From: Eopsaltria australis
Taxonomy: Eukaryota; Chordata; Aves; Passeriformes; Petroicidae
Direction: 5' to 3'
Assembly (NCBI GenBank): GCA_034509425.1
Contig: JAVTVJ010000490.1
Coordinates: 372,001 to 436,000, forward strand
Length of the DNA: 64,000 nt
In this document: positions 24,485-36,553 of the stretch, piece after piece
How positions within the stretch are numbered: the stretch's first letter is position 1
Layout of the letters: every line of letters starts with the position of its first letter
The notes under the pieces: generated by a model
Databases searched by the model: none
Seen by the model: the letters and a program-made list of their open reading frames with translations, nothing else
Told to the model about the DNA's origin: nothing
Made by a program: the position numbers and the translations under genes

Positions 24485-24553
24485 CTCCCTCCTGGTGTTC
24501 TCCTTCTCCCTGTTCCAGTGCCAAGGCAGAGGGAGGAATCTCTCCAGCACACC
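24485..24553 (-). other. Exon-like interval on the minus strand (speculative)
   Basis: On the minus strand the interval follows an AG in CCCTCAG and ends at GGGAG|GTAAGC, a strong donor. It is 69 nt long, 23 codons, open in phase 0. The peptide is charged toward its end and unknown to me. The acceptor pyrimidine tract is mediocre and the interval lies in a GC-richer stretch (24.3-25.1 kb) where chance frames are common. Confidence 0.1.
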
Positions 24554-26048
24554 CTGAGGGCTGCAGTGGGACCTGGAGCGACACACTGGGCTGATGTGGA
24601 TGGAAAAGTGGCTGTCAGGGCTGACATCACTCGTTGTTCTTGTGCTGTTCCCAACAAACACAGCTCGTTCATGTGAAACCCCCAGTGCTGATCTTCCCAA
24701 GAGGCAGCTGCTGCTCCAGTGGGACTGGAGGGAATCATGCAAGGACAAATCCCTTGGGATCACTCAGCAGCAGAGTGGTGAAAATGGCACTGGCTGCTCT
24801 CTCTGTCCCAGGGCTGTGACAGTTCATTTTCCATGTGTTACCTGCTCCCTGGAGCCTTGCACATTCAGAGCCAGAGGCAAGACAGGCTGTTGGCAGGGAC
24901 AGGGACTGGAATTCCATGGAGTGCTGGGCTTTCAGCAGAGTGCTTGGATTGCTCATTTGTAAAGGCTGGTGCCAATGCCAGGCAGCTCTGGATCTATTTG
25001 TGTCCTTCCCTGAAGTGAGCAGCTGGTGTGGCATCCCTCCCTCAACCCCAGACAGACCCTTCATCCCAATCAATCCTGTCTGCTCTGTTCACACTCTTGG
25101 CTCCTTTCCCTCTTGGATTTATTGACTCTGTGGTCTCTCAGCTCTAAAACCCATGACCACTGTCTCGTGCTTCCCTCCACACTCACACTTTGCCTTTCAG
25201 TTTATGGACCTGTGTTCTCTGTGTGCTCCCATCACACTCAGTGGATTTTTTGGGTTTTTTCCTACTTTATCCTTGATATAAATCATCAGCAATTAAAGCA
25301 CCTCAACTCCAGCCCATAAAGAGATGAGAATGCTGGCTCTGAAGTTACATTGGTTCAATTCCCCTTGAATGAAAAAATCTTGGCATCTTTGTGAGGGGGC
25401 TTTTGTTCATGGATCAGCACACATGAATACTTTATATTAAGTGTATATTGTTCACCACACAGGAGCTGGTATGACAGGAGAATAGGGAGGCTCCAGAGCT
25501 GCTGGATTATCATGGACACAGTTGTTGGGACCCACACTCAAGCCCTCTAAAATCAACAGAATTGCCCTAAAGATATGAAATTGCCCTATTTTTTCTCATA
25601 TTAAGAAGTATGCTTGGAGGGGAAGGGATCAGACTGTGTCAGCAGCTGCATTCAGATGTCCCAAGTCCCTGAGCCATGTCTGGAACATCTTGGGTTCAGT
25701 TATCCTTGGTCTCTGGAAATGCTACAGTGGGTAAGGAGTGAGGAATATTTGCTGTGACCAGCAGCAAAGCACCTGGCAAGAGAAAATGCTGATAAAAATC
25801 TGCCTGGTGTTAGAACCTGGGTGGACACAACCACGATAGATGGTTCCTGTCTGGGAGCCCCATCAAGCAGGTCCATGCTGGGTCTGTGTGCTGGAAATTC
25901 AGATGAAATCTCTCAGTCTCTGCCTTAGACCTGTGTATCCTGTTGCTGCTTGCACCTGAACTGCATCCACACATGATGGGAGGATCCCTGGGTCAGTGCT
26001 GGAGGTGCTTTACATGAGCTGGGCCATTTTTCTTGGCATTCCATTTAT
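24554..26048. other. GC-richer then AT-rich unique sequence, no gene seen
   Basis: Overlapping open frames on both strands to about 25.1 kb reflect composition. None shows a domain. No retroposon was recognised before the CR1 copy at 26.05 kb. Confidence 0.5.
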
Positions 26049-26342
26049 CACAGAATCATGGAATCATTAAGGCTGGAAAAGATGTCTCAGGTCACTAAGT
26101 GCAGATGTTAACCCAGCGCTGCAAGTCCACCACTAATCCCTGTCCCCAAGTGCCACACAGCTTTTGAACACTTCTAAGATGGCAATTCCACCACTTTCCC
26201 AGGAAATGTTCCAATGCCTGACTACCCTTTCAGTGAGGCGTTTTTTCCTCAGATCCAATCTAAACCTCCTCTGGTGCTGCTTCAGGCCATTTCCCCCTGT
26301 TGTGTCCTCGGTTTTTGCTGACTATAAAACCTGTTCCCTTCT
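26049..26342 (-). mobile_element. Diverged CR1 LINE 3' fragment
   Basis: CACAGAATCATGGAATCATT, GGCTGGAAAAGATGTC, CCCTGTCCCCAAGTGCCACA and TTCCAATGCCTGACTACCC occur in the order of an inverted CR1 3' end. Several blocks are substituted or shortened, for example the CCCTGGGCAGCC block has become TCCCAGGAA, so this is an older copy. The 192-codon minus-strand frame at 26260-26838 begins outside this element and runs into it. Confidence 0.93.
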
Positions 26343-28217
26343 CACAGGGAATGTGTATCAGGCTATTTGTGTTCAGGATGCTGTCCCCAGGCTGGAAAGG
26401 CACTGTGGAGATGCTGCCTTTGGAGCAGGAATGCTGCAGAGCCTTTTCCATCTGTGCTGAGTTCACTGAGGAGGCTGAGCTCATCTGTTCCCCTGAATCC
26501 AAAGCAGGAGCCTCCCCGTAGCTGTGCCTGTCTCGCTGCCATGGAGCAGGTGAGAGGCAAACACACCATGGGCAGCCTGTGGTCTGACAGAGACCATCTG
26601 TGTGACTGCTGACATGGAAATTCAGCACTTTCTGCACCCTTCCCAGGTTTTGTTGCAAGAAGGAACATGCAGGAGATGCTGAAGAGCTCTGATGCAGCAT
26701 GGCCAGGGGGGCTTTTCCAGCAGAGATTTGCTGCTCCCGTGCTGAGGGTTTATTATAAAAATTACCTTCGTGGCTTCTTGGAATGCCCTGTGCTCTCCAT
26801 GGGCCAGTTATTTTTAATGAACTGTCAGCATCTGGCACAGGAAGCCAATGAAGGATTCATAAAAACCCGGTGCACAAGGTGGTTTGCAGAACTCTGCTAA
26901 ACATCAAACACCAGGAATGGGTGATACAGAATAAATTCACTCTCAGGGTGGGCTGCTTTCAAGCACAAAGCCAAAAATGAAACACTGAGCTGTCTGCAGG
27001 TTCTGTGCTTGTCTAAAATCCAACTTTTAAACCTTTCCACTCAGAGGCTATTTCCCCTCTGATATCCCTCCTGGCATAAGGGATATATCAGATTCTTAAA
27101 ACTCAGGGGCAGATGGAGCAGTGGAGGAGTTCCTGACACCCTTACAACCCACAAATGCATGGAGAATGTGTCCCAGCAGTACCTGCTGGCTCCTGTGCTG
27201 CTCTCCTTTCCTTTCCTTCTCCTTGGAAGCCAGGGGTGGGCACAGTCTTGTTGCACAAGCACTGCTCTGCAGAGCCTCTCCCTGCTGATATCAGGACCTC
27301 AAATTTAAGATCTCCATCCTGCAAGCTGCTCAGCGTGCTGCAAGCACAAGGAGTGGAAGGAATTTGGCCCTGCTCTGTGTCCAGGACAGGCAGGAGGTTG
27401 GTGACAAGATCAGGTGACTGCACAGGTTTTTATTTGCTTTTCAAGCTTGTGTCAAGGAAATTCTTCCAGCGCCCCTGGGGAGTTCAATGTGTCAGTGACA
27501 TTGTGGCACCCAGATAAATGCCAAACATTCCCTTTCACCTCTCCAGAGCAATCACAGCCTTACCCCAGCACATCTCTAGGGATTAATAACTGTCTGATTT
27601 GCAAGATAGCAGAAAAATCTATGAGTTACTGATGGGACTCACACAAGGTTGCAGAAAGAGACTTCAGAGCAACAAGGGAGTCAACTCTGTCCCCACTGTG
27701 TCCAAAGCCAAGCCTTGCTGCCATACCCAGCTGTGCAGCACATGTGGGGCAGGTGGAAGCACCTCTTGCAGGCTGAACTTGAGCAGAAAGAACTTCCCTG
27801 GCTTAGGGTCCAGCTGCGCCACCCAAGAGAGCTCAGCACACCAACAGATTAGCCAAAAACCCACCTAATTTTACAGAAATGTGTAAAACATCTACATCCA
27901 ACCATCAGCAGATGCCTAAGTAGGCTCTGTGTGCTTAGCAAAATTTGGTGGCATGAACAAATAAAGTTTTAAATCCTCCCATTGCATCACAACACAGAAA
28001 CACAGATAAAGCTGAGGTCACAAAGAAAAGGTTGTGCATTCTGACTTCCAGCTTTAGTAGGATTGGGGATAAAATTCCTGTTCCCTGTGTTGTAAATTGC
28101 TGCTCAGGACACTTTTCCAGCAGTGTGTCTCAAAAGGGGAGGAGGTCCTAGGAAAAGAGAAAGAAGCAGCTTTCAATTTTGGCAACATTTGGTACCAGTG
28201 TGATTTTATGGTCATAA
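26343..28217. other. Unique sequence, no gene seen
   Basis: At 26535-26550 GCTGCCATGGAGCAG is followed by GTGAGA. This pairs a good start context with a donor but has no CpG island, promoter motif or downstream partner. No other feature was recognised. Confidence 0.45.
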
Positions 28218-28349
28218 CAAGGCCAGGCTGGACAGGGCTTGGAGCAGCCTGGTCTGGTGGGAGGTGTCCCTGCCCATGGCAGAGGAGTTGGAACTGGATG
28301 AGCTTTAAAGTCCCTTCCAACCCAAACCATTGTGTGATTCTATGATAAC
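28218..28349 (+). mobile_element. CR1 LINE 3' fragment, plus orientation
   Basis: AGGCCAGGCTGGACAGGGCT, TGGGAGGTGTCCCTGCCCAT and AAAGTCCCTTCCAACCCAAA end in GTGTGATTCTATGATAAC. The copy is 132 bp long, sense-oriented and of the same tail class as the one at 18.4 kb. Confidence 0.96.
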
Positions 28350-28486
28350 ACTTCATTAGATGTGCTTAGATCAAGGTGACAGCAACAGGGAACTCTGGGA
28401 GCTGCTGGAGAGACTTTGTGTCTGAGCACAGCCACTGGAGGAATTCACATTCTGTGTGTGTGTTCTACTAACAAAACAAATCTATG

Positions 28487-28532
28487 AATATATAGATATA
28501 TATTTGTCTATTTTTATGTATATATTTGTGTA
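28487..28532. repeat. Imperfect TA-rich simple repeat
   Basis: An interrupted TA/TATATATTTG array lies just upstream of the CR1 copy at 28.57 kb. Confidence 0.75.
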
Positions 28533-28567
28533 CAAAGACATTGCACAAACAGACTCCCATCCTGATG

Positions 28568-28826
28568 AGAATCACAGAATCACAGAATCACAGAATCACA
28601 GAATCACAGACTACCCTGAGTTGGAAAAGACCCACAAGGATCATCGAGTCCAGCTCCTGGCCCTGCACAGGACACCCTAACAATCCCACCCGAGAGTGTT
28701 GTCCTAATCCTCCTGGAGCTCTTGGGGCCATGACCATTCCCTGGGGAGCCTGGGCAGTGCCCAACCACCCTCTGGGGGAAGAACCTTGCCCTGATGTCCA
28801 TCCTGAGGCTCCCCTGAAGGAGAGTT
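28568..28826 (-). mobile_element. CR1 LINE 3' fragment with expanded terminal octamer
   Basis: Five exact copies of AATCACAG (28570-28609), the inverted CR1 terminal octamer, open the element. They are followed by CTACCCTGAGTTGGAAAAGA, CCACAAGGATCATCGAGTCC and GGGGAGCCTGGGCAGTGCCC. The copy belongs to the same class as those at 1.07 and 14.52 kb and is in minus orientation. CR1 needs only about two octamers at its end, so the five-fold array suggests slippage at or after insertion. Confidence 0.96.
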
Positions 28827-29805
28827 GGGTGAGAGGAGCACCAAGGTGAGACCAAGCTGCTCTCAGGGTGTGAGTGCTGATTTCTCCCAGCCCCGTGTGA
28901 GCAGTCTGGGCACATCCATGTGTGAATTCCTGTAAAATCCTTGTGTCTGGGTGTGTTCCCCCAGGGAATACAGGCTCAGCCTCACTGCAGGTTGGATCTG
29001 AAGCTGTGTCAGCCTCACTTCTGCCAGGTGACTGGATTTGGCATTTCCCAGCAATTAACACATCTGCTCATGTCTTCCTGCAAACCCACATAGAGTCTGC
29101 TGTCTGCAGAAGGGCTTTTTGTTTGATTTTGATATTTTCACTCATTTTACTCTCCTCTTTCTTGCTTTCTTGCTGCAGTCCCTGTAGTGTTTGCCTGGCA
29201 GAGTTGCTCTGTGCACAAGTGCTGGTGAGCCACACTTCCCTTCCTGTTCCTCCACACAAATCCCACCGGGCAGTTGTGCAGGAAAACTCAATTCACAGTT
29301 TTCTTCCCATAGTATTCCTGTAGTATTTCCAGCCTACCAGAGTTAGAGGCAGCTAAGTTCTCCCTGACAGCCACTATTTTTGATATAAAGACCCTCTCTT
29401 GCACATGCTACTTACACCAAATTGTATAAACTCAGCCCCAAAGTGACTTACAAGTTATGATGACAGCTTAATCATGAGAACAAACTGCAGCTTTAAAACC
29501 CTGTGATTTAAATTGTCTGTAAGTAGGATTTGAATCTAACAGTCTCCCATTCGAGGCTCAACAGTGCAGTAATTGCAGCCGTACACAGAATACAAAAAAG
29601 CACCAGGGGAAAAAAAATAAGAAAAGTCATGACAACAATACCAGAAAAAGTAATTACCACATCAGCTCAGGCACTCTGAGGTGTTGGGCACTTCTGCAGC
29701 AACATGAGCTTTCCCAGCTGGCTGTGCTTAACAGAGGTAAAACAAGGAAGATCAAACTCCAAACCAATACAGGAATAAGAAACACCAACCTCTTGACCAC
29801 AAAGA
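28827..29805. other. Unique sequence, no gene seen
   Basis: A T-arm-like GGATTTGAATC at 29528 does not fold into a tRNA with its flanks. Otherwise nothing was recognised. Confidence 0.5.
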
Positions 29806-29957
29806 AGTTGTGGACTCCCCATCCCTGGAAGTGTTCAAGGCAAAGCTGGATGGGGCTTGGAGCAACCTGGTCCAGTGGAAGGGGTCCCTGCCATGGCAGG
29901 GGTTGGAAATGGAAGATCTTTAGGGTCCCTTCAAATCAAAACCTTTCTAGGATTGGT
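29806..29957 (+). mobile_element. CR1 LINE 3' fragment, plus orientation
   Basis: GTTGTGGACTCCCCATCCCT, GGAAGTGTTCAAGGCAAAGC and TTGGAGCAACCTGGTCCAGT lead to TTTAGGGTCCCTTCAAATCA. The terminal octamer is degraded to TTTCTAGGATTGG. Confidence 0.95.
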
Positions 29958-30635
29958 TTTGTTCACACTACAGGGATTTTAAATACACCAGAAATTTTGT
30001 ATTTTCAGGAACAACCCCTTGCTCGGGGCATAAGCTTAAAACTGGCTTTCCACAGTAATTATGTCAAAAAATGCTTGAGACTTTTGCTTGAAAATATTAA
30101 AGCTCCTGATTTCCTTGATTGCTAATAAAGATGCACTAGGTCATGTAGACTGATCTGCTCAATTCAGGCAGATTCTGGTTCAGTGGATTTGCCTTCTCCT
30201 CTGCTGCAGCAAAGTTTTTCCCACTGGCACACGGGTCAGGAAAAGGCCAAACCCCCCAGCCAAAATGGTTTTGAAATTGTTCAGTTCCAGGCAGACTGGT
30301 TCAAATATGCTGCAATTTCAGATTTGTCATCATCTAAATTCAGATTTGGATTGAACAAAGTGAAAGGGGTATTTCAGCTGAGTCCTTAAGCAAACTCAGC
30401 CTCTTAAGGATCTGTGTCCACTTGTTCACTTCCATCCAATATTTTTGGAATATAAAGAAATTTAACAGAGAATTGCTTTCAAGAACTGCAAAAATCAGCA
30501 CCTGGGTGAGAGTGAGAAACCCAAACCAATGGTCACTGAGGGAAAAAAATAGAAAGTTCTCAGCTTAATACTTTATTTTCTATGTCTGTGGCTTTCTAGC
30601 TGGCACAGGTGTCACTCTAGAGTCGTGGCAGTCTT

Positions 30636-30693
30636 GGGCTGTGGGGGAGGACTGGGACACTTGGTGGGTTGTGGTGGGCTGTGGTGGGCTGGT
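30636..30693 (+). repeat. G-rich stretch with 10-bp GTGGTGGGCT repeat
   Basis: Three units of the pattern GTGGTGGGCT at 30661-30690 (the first being TTGGTGGGTT) follow two further G-runs, making six runs of at least three G between 30636 and 30688. Loops are 6-9 bases, slightly wider than the classical G-quadruplex rule. Confidence 0.85.
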
Positions 30694-30961
30694 GGAAAAC
30701 AGCCTGAAAATCTGGAGGAACTTGGGCTTCTCAGATCCCACTTCTTGATTTTCCTTTGCAGGACATCTGCCCATCAAAGAGGCTGCCAGAGGAACAGAGC
30801 TGCCTCGAAAAGCAGAACAACTTTTGGAGATAATTCTGCTGATTTCTGAAGGCAGAAGCAGCTCCTGCACACCCTGGGGCTGCTCGTGTTTCTGGAGAAG
30901 GCAGTGGGCAGAGGTTTGGCAGTGATCTGAAATGCACAGCCTTGAGCAAGTGGTGCAGAGT

Positions 30962-31009
30962 GGAGGGCAAAGTGATGATGGAGGGCCAAATGATGGTGGA
31001 GGGCAAAAG
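30962..31009 (+). repeat. 18-bp minisatellite, 2.7 units
   Basis: GGAGGGCAAAGTGATGAT and GGAGGGCCAAATGATGGT are followed by GGAGGGCAAAAG. On the minus strand this reads as a short histidine-rich periodic peptide, a by-product of the repeat. Confidence 0.9.
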
Positions 31010-34000
31010 CACACAAAATTTGCCAAGCTGAAGGTCAGACCTAATATTTGGTTGAAAATCATCCCTTTTCAGGTCATTTCTAGTGGAGGGTTTATCAGCA
31101 TGGGCTCATTTCAATTCCACTCTTTCAGCCTGTGGAATTGATGCTTCCAACTCCCACTTAGCACTTTTCAGCATGAATTAAAAATCTGACAGCTTCTCTT
31201 GTGTCTGCTCTTCCCTTTGCTTTGCCAGAGTGAGGTTAGAGAAGGCATTAAGGATGGTTTAGAGGGCCAAGGATTGTTGTGCAGTGGGAGGAAATAATTT
31301 GCTGCTAATGCACACGACAAACTGAAACGTTAAATGTAAAGGTCACTTTGGGGGTTGGAAAGGAATCAGTGCATTTCTAAATCACTGCCTCATATGCCTT
31401 AAAATGACTAAATATCTCAGGAGGCAAAAGGCATCTGGAATGCTTTGTAAAAGCCTGCAGGAGAGCCTCATGGGTTGAGCAGAATGATGAAGATCTCCTT
31501 CTCCAGCCATCCTGGCTTGTGCTGGAGACCAAAAAGGACATTAAAATACTGAGAAAATGTCTGGCCAGAGTCCCCTGAAGTAAGCAAGGGAAAGAGGCTT
31601 TCTTTCACTGGACTTTTTCTGGCAGAAAATGGACAAAGTTTCAAGTTTAAAGATGAAGACATTGATTCTGGTGAGGTGCAAAGAGTCCAAGTGGTGTGAC
31701 TGGAAGATGGTTTTGTGTTAAGTACTGTGAAAGCAGCTCCCAGGAACAGAAAGCACTGAGGATTTTAAGGAATTTCATAAGAGAGGAGCGTGCCAAGGTC
31801 ATCAAGTTATGAAGAGCATTTAAATCAGTAATTAAAAGTCAGTTCTGTATTGCCAATAAAATATAAATCATAAATTACAGTTGGAAGGGGAGCTTTTAAA
31901 GCACAAACTGTGCAGCACCCCTGCAACAGAGCAGAGTGACCCAATCTAGTCCTGAGTGATGAATCCAGAATTTTTAAAAGTAAGCTCCAAGTGGGTGGAA
32001 ATCCCGAGCTGGAGCTTTTTGACTTGTCAGAGAGGAGCTGAGGGGAAGGTCCAGGATATACCCAAATTTAGTTTATTTTTTATCATCTTTGGGAAGAGTT
32101 CTTAAAGAAGGAGACAGGCTGAATACAACAGACAGATGTAGTAAAGCAGCATGCAAAATTTGGAGACAGAAGTGAGGCCAAGCTGTGGGCAACCTACCCA
32201 AGTAACTATTTTATCTGTTATTTTGAGCCCTTTCTCTTTATTTTTCTGTTTACCCAACACCTGCAACTCCTTTGTTTTTCCCTTATGCCCGTGTCTTTTG
32301 TCCCTCTGCTTATTTCATCCCTCAGCTCTGGAACATTTCCAACTGGGCCATGTTTTTCTTGATTTCTTGCTAATACTGTGGGTTTTTTTCTTGTCTTTTT
32401 GCTGAGGACTGTGGTTTGCTGCCTTGGGCTTAACAAAACCATGCTGCTCACTGGGTAGGATGGGCTGTGACTAAAAGTTTGTTGTTGGCACCTGAAAATT
32501 GAACCCAGGCCCTTTCCACTGTCCACCTACATCTGCTCACACAGAATTTTCTGTTAATTAACGTCAGGCATGAGGGGAGTATCAAAAAACTGTCTGTTAG
32601 GTGAGAAATACGTAGGTTTTCACTTGGGAATTATTTTCTTTCCTTCGTACCAACAGTTTTTTTTGCATCTGTAGAGGTTAAATGGAATTTCTCTTCATTC
32701 TGCTCCTTCTGTTCCAATCTCTTTTGCCAAGGCTCCTCATTTCTGTGCTGTGTTTGGTGCTTGCTCAGAGCAATACACCCACACCCTTCGCTGTGACCGC
32801 GTGTTCTTACAGGTGGAGCCCCCTGGCAGCACAAGGGGTTGCTGGCAATAAACAGGGAGTGTGGAATTGTTTATTTCCATCTCAGGTGAAAAAACCTGAA
32901 CTGTGTAGGCAGGCAGGGCTGCTGCTAAATTAATCAGATGTGGAGATTTATTCACACAGAGCAGCGTGGAGCTGCTGCTTCTCCCTGCAAGCCCCAGCCC
33001 AGCCGCTGCAGTGCTCCCTCCCTCACCAGGGCTCCCCACCACCACTCCCAGAATTAAATATCACCTCTCTGCTGGGTTCACCAGGCTCTGAATCATCCTC
33101 TGCAACCTGCCTAGGGCTGGCTGGAAAGTTTGCTGGCAGAACAATGTGACTTCGGGACAACAGTGATAAAAACTTGGGTAAGAGATGCTGCTGGGCTGAG
33201 CTCACTCTGCTTTTGCTGTGTGACAAGACTGAGATCCCACACTGTCCCTGGGTGCTCCCTTATCTCAATTTCTACTGAATTCTTCTTCTTCAAGTCCCAT
33301 GCTTGTCCTGGAGCTCCTCTGGGGCTCTGCCCTGTTTGCTCAGCATACTCGGTGCAGAACCAGACCTGCTGTTCACTCACCCCCTAAAAATGAACTATAA
33401 ATAAATTAACAGGATGACATCCTCCAGTCACCTATATGATTTTCCTAAAGTCCCTTATACTACCCTTGAAGGACTGGTAGCAAAATGATCTTTTTAGTTT
33501 TGAGTGTTTCTTTCAAAGAGACTAAAATAGTAGTGCTTCAAATTGGTAAATATAAAGGATATCCCATGCACAAAGCAGTTCATGATTTATCTGCTGCTAA
33601 TGGTTCCAGGCCATTATGAAAAGCACAGTTTAAATACACATTGGCAGCTCTTCATGGTAAGGCTTCCCTTAATATTGTTTTGAAATCACACTCACAAAAA
33701 AATTACATTACTCTTAAAGGTTTTGTTCAGCACAGTGAAAAGTATGCCTAGGAAAAGACAAGATATTATTAGCTCTAAAAAGAGATCCTTTATTCAAAAA
33801 AAACCCTCAAAAGATGGGAAACTGCTTGCTAATAAACAAGTGTCCTGCCCCTCTGTCATAGAAAGGGCAAAAATCCAGCAAATTTAAAGAAACATTAAAA
33901 TCCTCTATAGAATTATTCCACCAAACTGGGTCAAGCTATTTTCAGGCTGAAAGAGTGACAGATTTCACCAGGAATGGGAGACATTGACGTGGCCAGATTA

Positions 34001-35033
34001 GCAAACACCATTGATTTGGAGATGGTGAAAAACTCTGTCCATGACTATCGTGTTTTCCTTGGGAAGCAGCTGCTTCAGGAAGTCTTGACCTATTAAGAGA
34101 AGGATAGATTGTATTAAATATCAGGATTTAAACATCTTCCTATTTTAGATGTCTTTGTGATAATTTCAGAGGGCTGATTAAAGCTGTTGGCTGGATGGAA
34201 AATCCATGATATTGTAGGATTGGGGATTGGAGCAGGAGGTGAAGAGGGGCCAGTGCTGGAGGATCTGAGACTGGGCTCAGAACGGAGGGCTGAGAGATGG
34301 GAGATGGGAAAAGGAGCCTAATTTAAAACATTTCTTTCCATTTTTATACTTATCTGTGCCCCACTTGTAAAAGCTCTCGTAAATCTGAAAGACTAAGTGC
34401 CTCAAGCACCCATGAGCTCCAGTGGTGACTCAAATATTTAGTTTTAATTCATCCATTTAACTTTAGGAACCCAAATATGGCCCCAAGTTCAGCCAAATAC
34501 CTCATGTTATGCATGGGACATATATAAGATAGATTTTTGAGGAATATAGATATCTATTTACTAGGAAATGTGTGTATTTGAAATTAAATTATGATTGACT
34601 GCCATTATGCTTTTGTCAGACTTTATAGTTAAATATTTTAATAACACTGTCCTGCCTTAACTGATGTCCTCAGCAAAAATTGCTAAAAATACATCACATT
34701 TGCAGCTCTTGGTTGTTTCTCCAAGGAAATTTGAAAGCTGTTGGTTTAAAGAGAAAAAAAAAAAAAATTGCTGTGTTGCATCTCTCCTGTCAGACACTGT
34801 GATGTGACCAGGAATAGCTGAGATGTGTAACTTTGATTTAGCCCAGTGTGCCTTTTCCCTGGATATCACCCTTGGTGTTTCCCATTTGATTTTTGATTTG
34901 ATTTTTCCCACAGCCTCCACAGACTGAACCTGTTCCCTTCACAGGGAGATTTCACATATTAGAACAGGTAGAGAAAATCTAGAGAGGAAGAAAATCCCTT
35001 CCCATTGTGGTTTGCTCCTGTTCTGGCTGTGCC

Positions 35034-35112
35034 ATAGAATCACAGAGAGGTTTGGGTTGGGAGGGACCTTAAACATAATCCAGTCCCAAATCTCTCATCC
35101 TTGCCCAAGAGC
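35034..35112 (-). mobile_element. Very short CR1 LINE 3' end
   Basis: ATAGAATCACAGAGAGGTTT and GGGTTGGGAGGGACCTTAAA, then ATAATCCAGTCCC, are the inverted CR1 3' terminus of the GGACCTTAAA class. Similarity is lost within about 80 bp. Confidence 0.85.
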
Positions 35113-36399
35113 TGGATCCCATTGCTGAAGGAACAGCCCCAATATTCATATGGCTGCAGCCTCAAACCTCAGCCTTGCAGATCCTTAGACAGAGGTCCTG
35201 ACTGGGAACTGAGAGTCTGAATGGTTTTTTGGGGGTGGTTTTTGTGTGCCCAAGGCACTGTGGAAGGTGGACCCATCCCTCTCTCTGTTTCACAGACTGA
35301 AAATTGCTGTTTTGATAAATGTCTAAACAGAGACCAGTTGGGTTAAGACAATATTTAGATGTAGCACACATAGAAATTAAATTATTTGTCTGAGGTTGGA
35401 GATTATGGGGAAGAGTTTTGCTTTGACCTGACTCTGAAGCCATCAGGATAACTCAGAATCTCTCCATGCCCTGTTCTTTATTCTTCTGTTTTTTAACCAG
35501 CTGTCAGTGAATACCACATCTCAGTTCCCACTAAAAGTGACCTTTCATTCTCGTGCACCTGTCATTTGTAGTTACACAGCATTTATATTAAGAACAGGAA
35601 TTGTGGCAAACATGAAGCCACTTGCAGGATTCAGATCTCCAAAAGGATTAGGAAGTAACCGGGTACCAAAGATGTTGGCAAAAGCTTGCTTTATGGTGTT
35701 TTTGTTGGAAATCCTCCCTTAAAGAAGTTCTGTGACTGTGTGTGTGTGTGTGCTCTCCATTTTTACCAGGAAAAAAGAGGCAATTTTGAAGGATGACAGA
35801 TGATTCTGGGTTCCTAAAATGAAACCCCCTAAGAGGTGAGCGACTTGCATTTCCTGAACTTGTTTCCTGATAAAGATCTTTCTGTTCTTTGACATTGCCA
35901 TGCATTTTTCACTCCTGAATTTTATTCTTGGTGAGGACTGCCAGCATTCAGGGATTGCATTTTGCATTCCATAAATCTCAGAATGTACAAAAATGACAAC
36001 AGCACACATGGGTTTGTGCGAGAGCACATGCACACATTATTCATGGCACTGGCTGGATACAGAGCTTTGATTCTCACTCCCAGCAGTTCTTAGCTGAGGC
36101 AATCTCACAGCCATAAATTCACTACAGAAAACATGCTAAAACTTAGGTGAGAAATGAAAGGCCTTTAATTCTGAAAGTGTAAATGTATTTGAGCTGAGCT
36201 GTGTGAGCAAAACGTGGCTTTTAAATTCCTTACCCTGCCCTATTTTACTGCAGGTGCTTCTGACTGCAGGAGTTTTAATTGCTACAAGAAGTCAATGCTG
36301 AGGGTTTCAGCTCTCACTCGATCATTTTGGCTGAGGCTTGGCTGAGCTACCTGACCCCATGGAGCCACCCTTGTGCCAGTCAAATGTTCTGGTTATACA
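35113..36399. other. Unique sequence with TG microsatellite, no gene seen
   Basis: A (TG)8 run lies at 35737-35752. No gene was recognised. Confidence 0.55.
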
Positions 36400-36553
36400 G
36401 AGAGGTTGTGAATTCCCCATCCCTGGAAGTCTTCAAGGATAAGTTCACAGGGCTTGGAACCTGGGATAGTGGAAGGTGTCCCTGCCCACAGCAGGGGGGT
36501 GGAATTAAATGATCTTTAAGGTCCCTTCCAACTAAAACCTTCTGTGATTCTGC
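36400..36553 (+). mobile_element. CR1 LINE 3' fragment, plus orientation
   Basis: AGAGGTTGTGAATTCCCCAT, CCCTGGAAGTCTTCAAGGAT and GGAAGGTGTCCCTGCCCACA lead to TTTAAGGTCCCTTCCAACTA and the terminal CTTCTGTGATTCTG. The sense-strand 3' end is near 36553. Confidence 0.95.

Larger units (their letters stand above)
29958..35033. other. Mostly unique sequence, two minisatellites, no gene seen
   Basis: This 5-kb block has no recognised retroposon. The two tandem repeats near 30.64-31.01 kb are listed separately. AT-rich stretches such as 31800-31890 and 33400-33900 carry no splice-supported frame. An A14 run lies near 34754. Confidence 0.5.

Noticed and set aside
25340..25370. B-box-like GGTTCAATTCC
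   Set aside because: No A box or cloverleaf upstream. Isolated match expected by chance.
26535..26556. Start codon in good context immediately before a splice donor
   Set aside because: No promoter, CpG island, or downstream exon in phase. A four-residue exon stub is not evidence of a gene.
26260..26838. 192-codon minus-strand open frame
   Set aside because: Its C-terminal part lies inside an inverted CR1 fragment and the remainder has no domain, splice context or plausible composition.
29521..29590. tRNA-like T-arm motif GGATTTGAATC in reverse
   Set aside because: The flanking bases do not pair into acceptor, D or anticodon stems, and no A box is recognisable.
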